NCBI RefSeq assembly: GCF_000003815.2
Contig: NC_049983.1
Location: forward strand, 17,885,082-17,947,081
DNA length: 62,000 nucleotides
Source: Branchiostoma floridae
Taxonomy: Eukaryota; Chordata; Leptocardii; Amphioxiformes; Branchiostomatidae
Reading direction: 5' to 3'
The position numbers were made by a program, and so were the translations under genes. This document shows positions 60,943 to 62,000 of this stretch, piece after piece. Numbering within the stretch: the stretch's first letter is position 1; each line of letters starts with the position of its first letter. The notes beneath the pieces were generated by a model. That model saw only the letters and a list, made by a program, of their open reading frames with translations, searched no databases and was not told the origin of the DNA.

Positions 60943-61420
60943 GGCCTGCACCCGCCCAACGGAAGAGGCGTAAACGGTAAATGGGAATGGCAATTATAAT
61001 CTCCTTTGAATGTACGCGGCTACTATGCCATCAAGACATGGTGTAATATGTGGCGTTATGTAACAGGGTGCCCCTGTACTACTATTGTAATTTAGCTAAG
61101 TTCCTTGTACTTTCCAAGATCGTCATGTTAGAAGACTGGGTAAGTCACTTTTGCCCTGCTCTGTTCTGAGAAAAAGGCCGAGTAGCCATTTGACTATTAT
61201 ATGACCCGAAGACAGCCAAATCACCTTTCTTGCGGGGGGGGGGGGGGCTCATCTCTCTGGGGACACAACCATATTTGGTATACCCAGGGACTGACCACAA
61301 ATGACCATAGAAGTTTAAGTCATTGATGATGTCATGATGATGTAAAGACTGTTCTATTTCCGTATTTATATGTTTCCTATACGCCTACAAACATATTTCT
61401 CAGAAAAAGGTACATTCATT
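60943..61420. other. Intergenic sequence
   Basis: No gene seen. Contains a G homopolymer at about 61232-61247. Confidence 0.5.
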
Positions 61421-62000
61421 ACCTCCATGAAAAATGGAGGTATAGTTTTGAGTGTGTCTGTCTGTGTGTGTGTCTGTGTGTCTGTGTGTCCGCATATTTG
61501 TGAACATCATAACTTGAGAACCTATTGATGGACTACGATGATATTTGGTATGTGGGTAGGGGTTGGGAAGACGAAGGTCAAGGTCAATTTTGGGCCCCCT
61601 GGTGTGTGGCCTTGGTACTGCAGTGAAACTTCCGGTTTTGCTATCTCGGTGTTCTGAACATGCTATGGTCAAGATTTTTAAGTATTAGATAGCTCTTGTG
61701 CTCAGGAAAAAAATGACATAAGTTTGGGCCCCCTAGCGTCTAGTTTTGGGATAGCAGGGCATTTTTTTGTCAAAAACTTCTGACGAGGATAACTCAAGAC
61801 GGGAACAACGGATTTTCATGATTTTTGGTATGTAGGTACAATGTTGTACAAGATAAAGTACTAATTATGCAAAATAGGAGTACATTTGCAAAATTAATGA
61901 AAATATTCTATCATAGCAGTTTTTTCAATGTATCTCTTGTCCCGTACGTGATATGGTCGTGACATTTGGATGGTAGATAGCTTTAAGCGTCATGGCAAAG
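61421..62000. mobile_element. Second copy of the ACCTCCATGA hairpin repeat family, cut by the window end
   Basis: Starts acctccatgaaaaatggagg and a TGTC/TG tract, then follows the 59388 element through the gggccccctagcgtct block and beyond. Same orientation as the first copy. Confidence 0.75.

Overview
The window looks like chordate genomic DNA, most likely amphioxus (Branchiostoma). It has short GT..AG exons in AT-rich introns and vertebrate-like orthologues of LRRK2, SMKR1 and NRF1. It also has many short inverted-repeat transposons, an LRR receptor cluster typical of amphioxus, and a 100-N assembly gap at 18137-18236. No database search was run; all assignments come from reading the sequence and from remembered family hallmarks.

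Layout. (1) 122-22412, plus strand: the 3' half of an LRRK gene, 23 exons assembled here (Roc GTPase, COR, kinase, WD40), about 1189 residues. The ankyrin/LRR part lies off the left edge. One WD40 exon is missing and may lie in the gap. The gene has an unusual number of local tandem duplications of exon edges. (2) Nested on the minus strand inside one LRRK intron (about 11631-15031): a gene with two copies of an unrecognised helical domain, then a pseudokinase and a KEN endoribonuclease domain (IRE1/RNase L family). An 884-bp TA-flanked inverted-repeat element splits its reading frame, and precise removal of the element restores one frame. (3) 25.1-28.5 kb, plus: SMKR1, with its start codon as the last three bases of an exon. 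(4) 30.1-42.8 kb, plus: NRF1, 12 coding exons, 546 residues. SMKR1 and NRF1 are also neighbours in human 7q32. (5) 43.7-57.9 kb, minus: five tandem paralogues of a small LRR transmembrane receptor, each with its coding region in one exon. Three have long tyrosine-rich tails with 2, 2 and 3 copies of a 25-residue Tyr module. Two lose the tail by frameshifts just after the membrane segment. (6) 57.9-62.0 kb: intergenic, with two copies of a large repeat family.

Mobile DNA is abundant: three copies of an inverted-repeat family with perfect 9-bp target duplications, two copies of the TA-flanked element, hAT-like and piggyBac-like elements, LINE fragments and fold-back elements.

Functionally, LRRK, SMKR1 and NRF1 are conserved single genes. 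The nested KEN gene and the LRR cluster are the fast-evolving parts, perhaps immune or stress related (inference).
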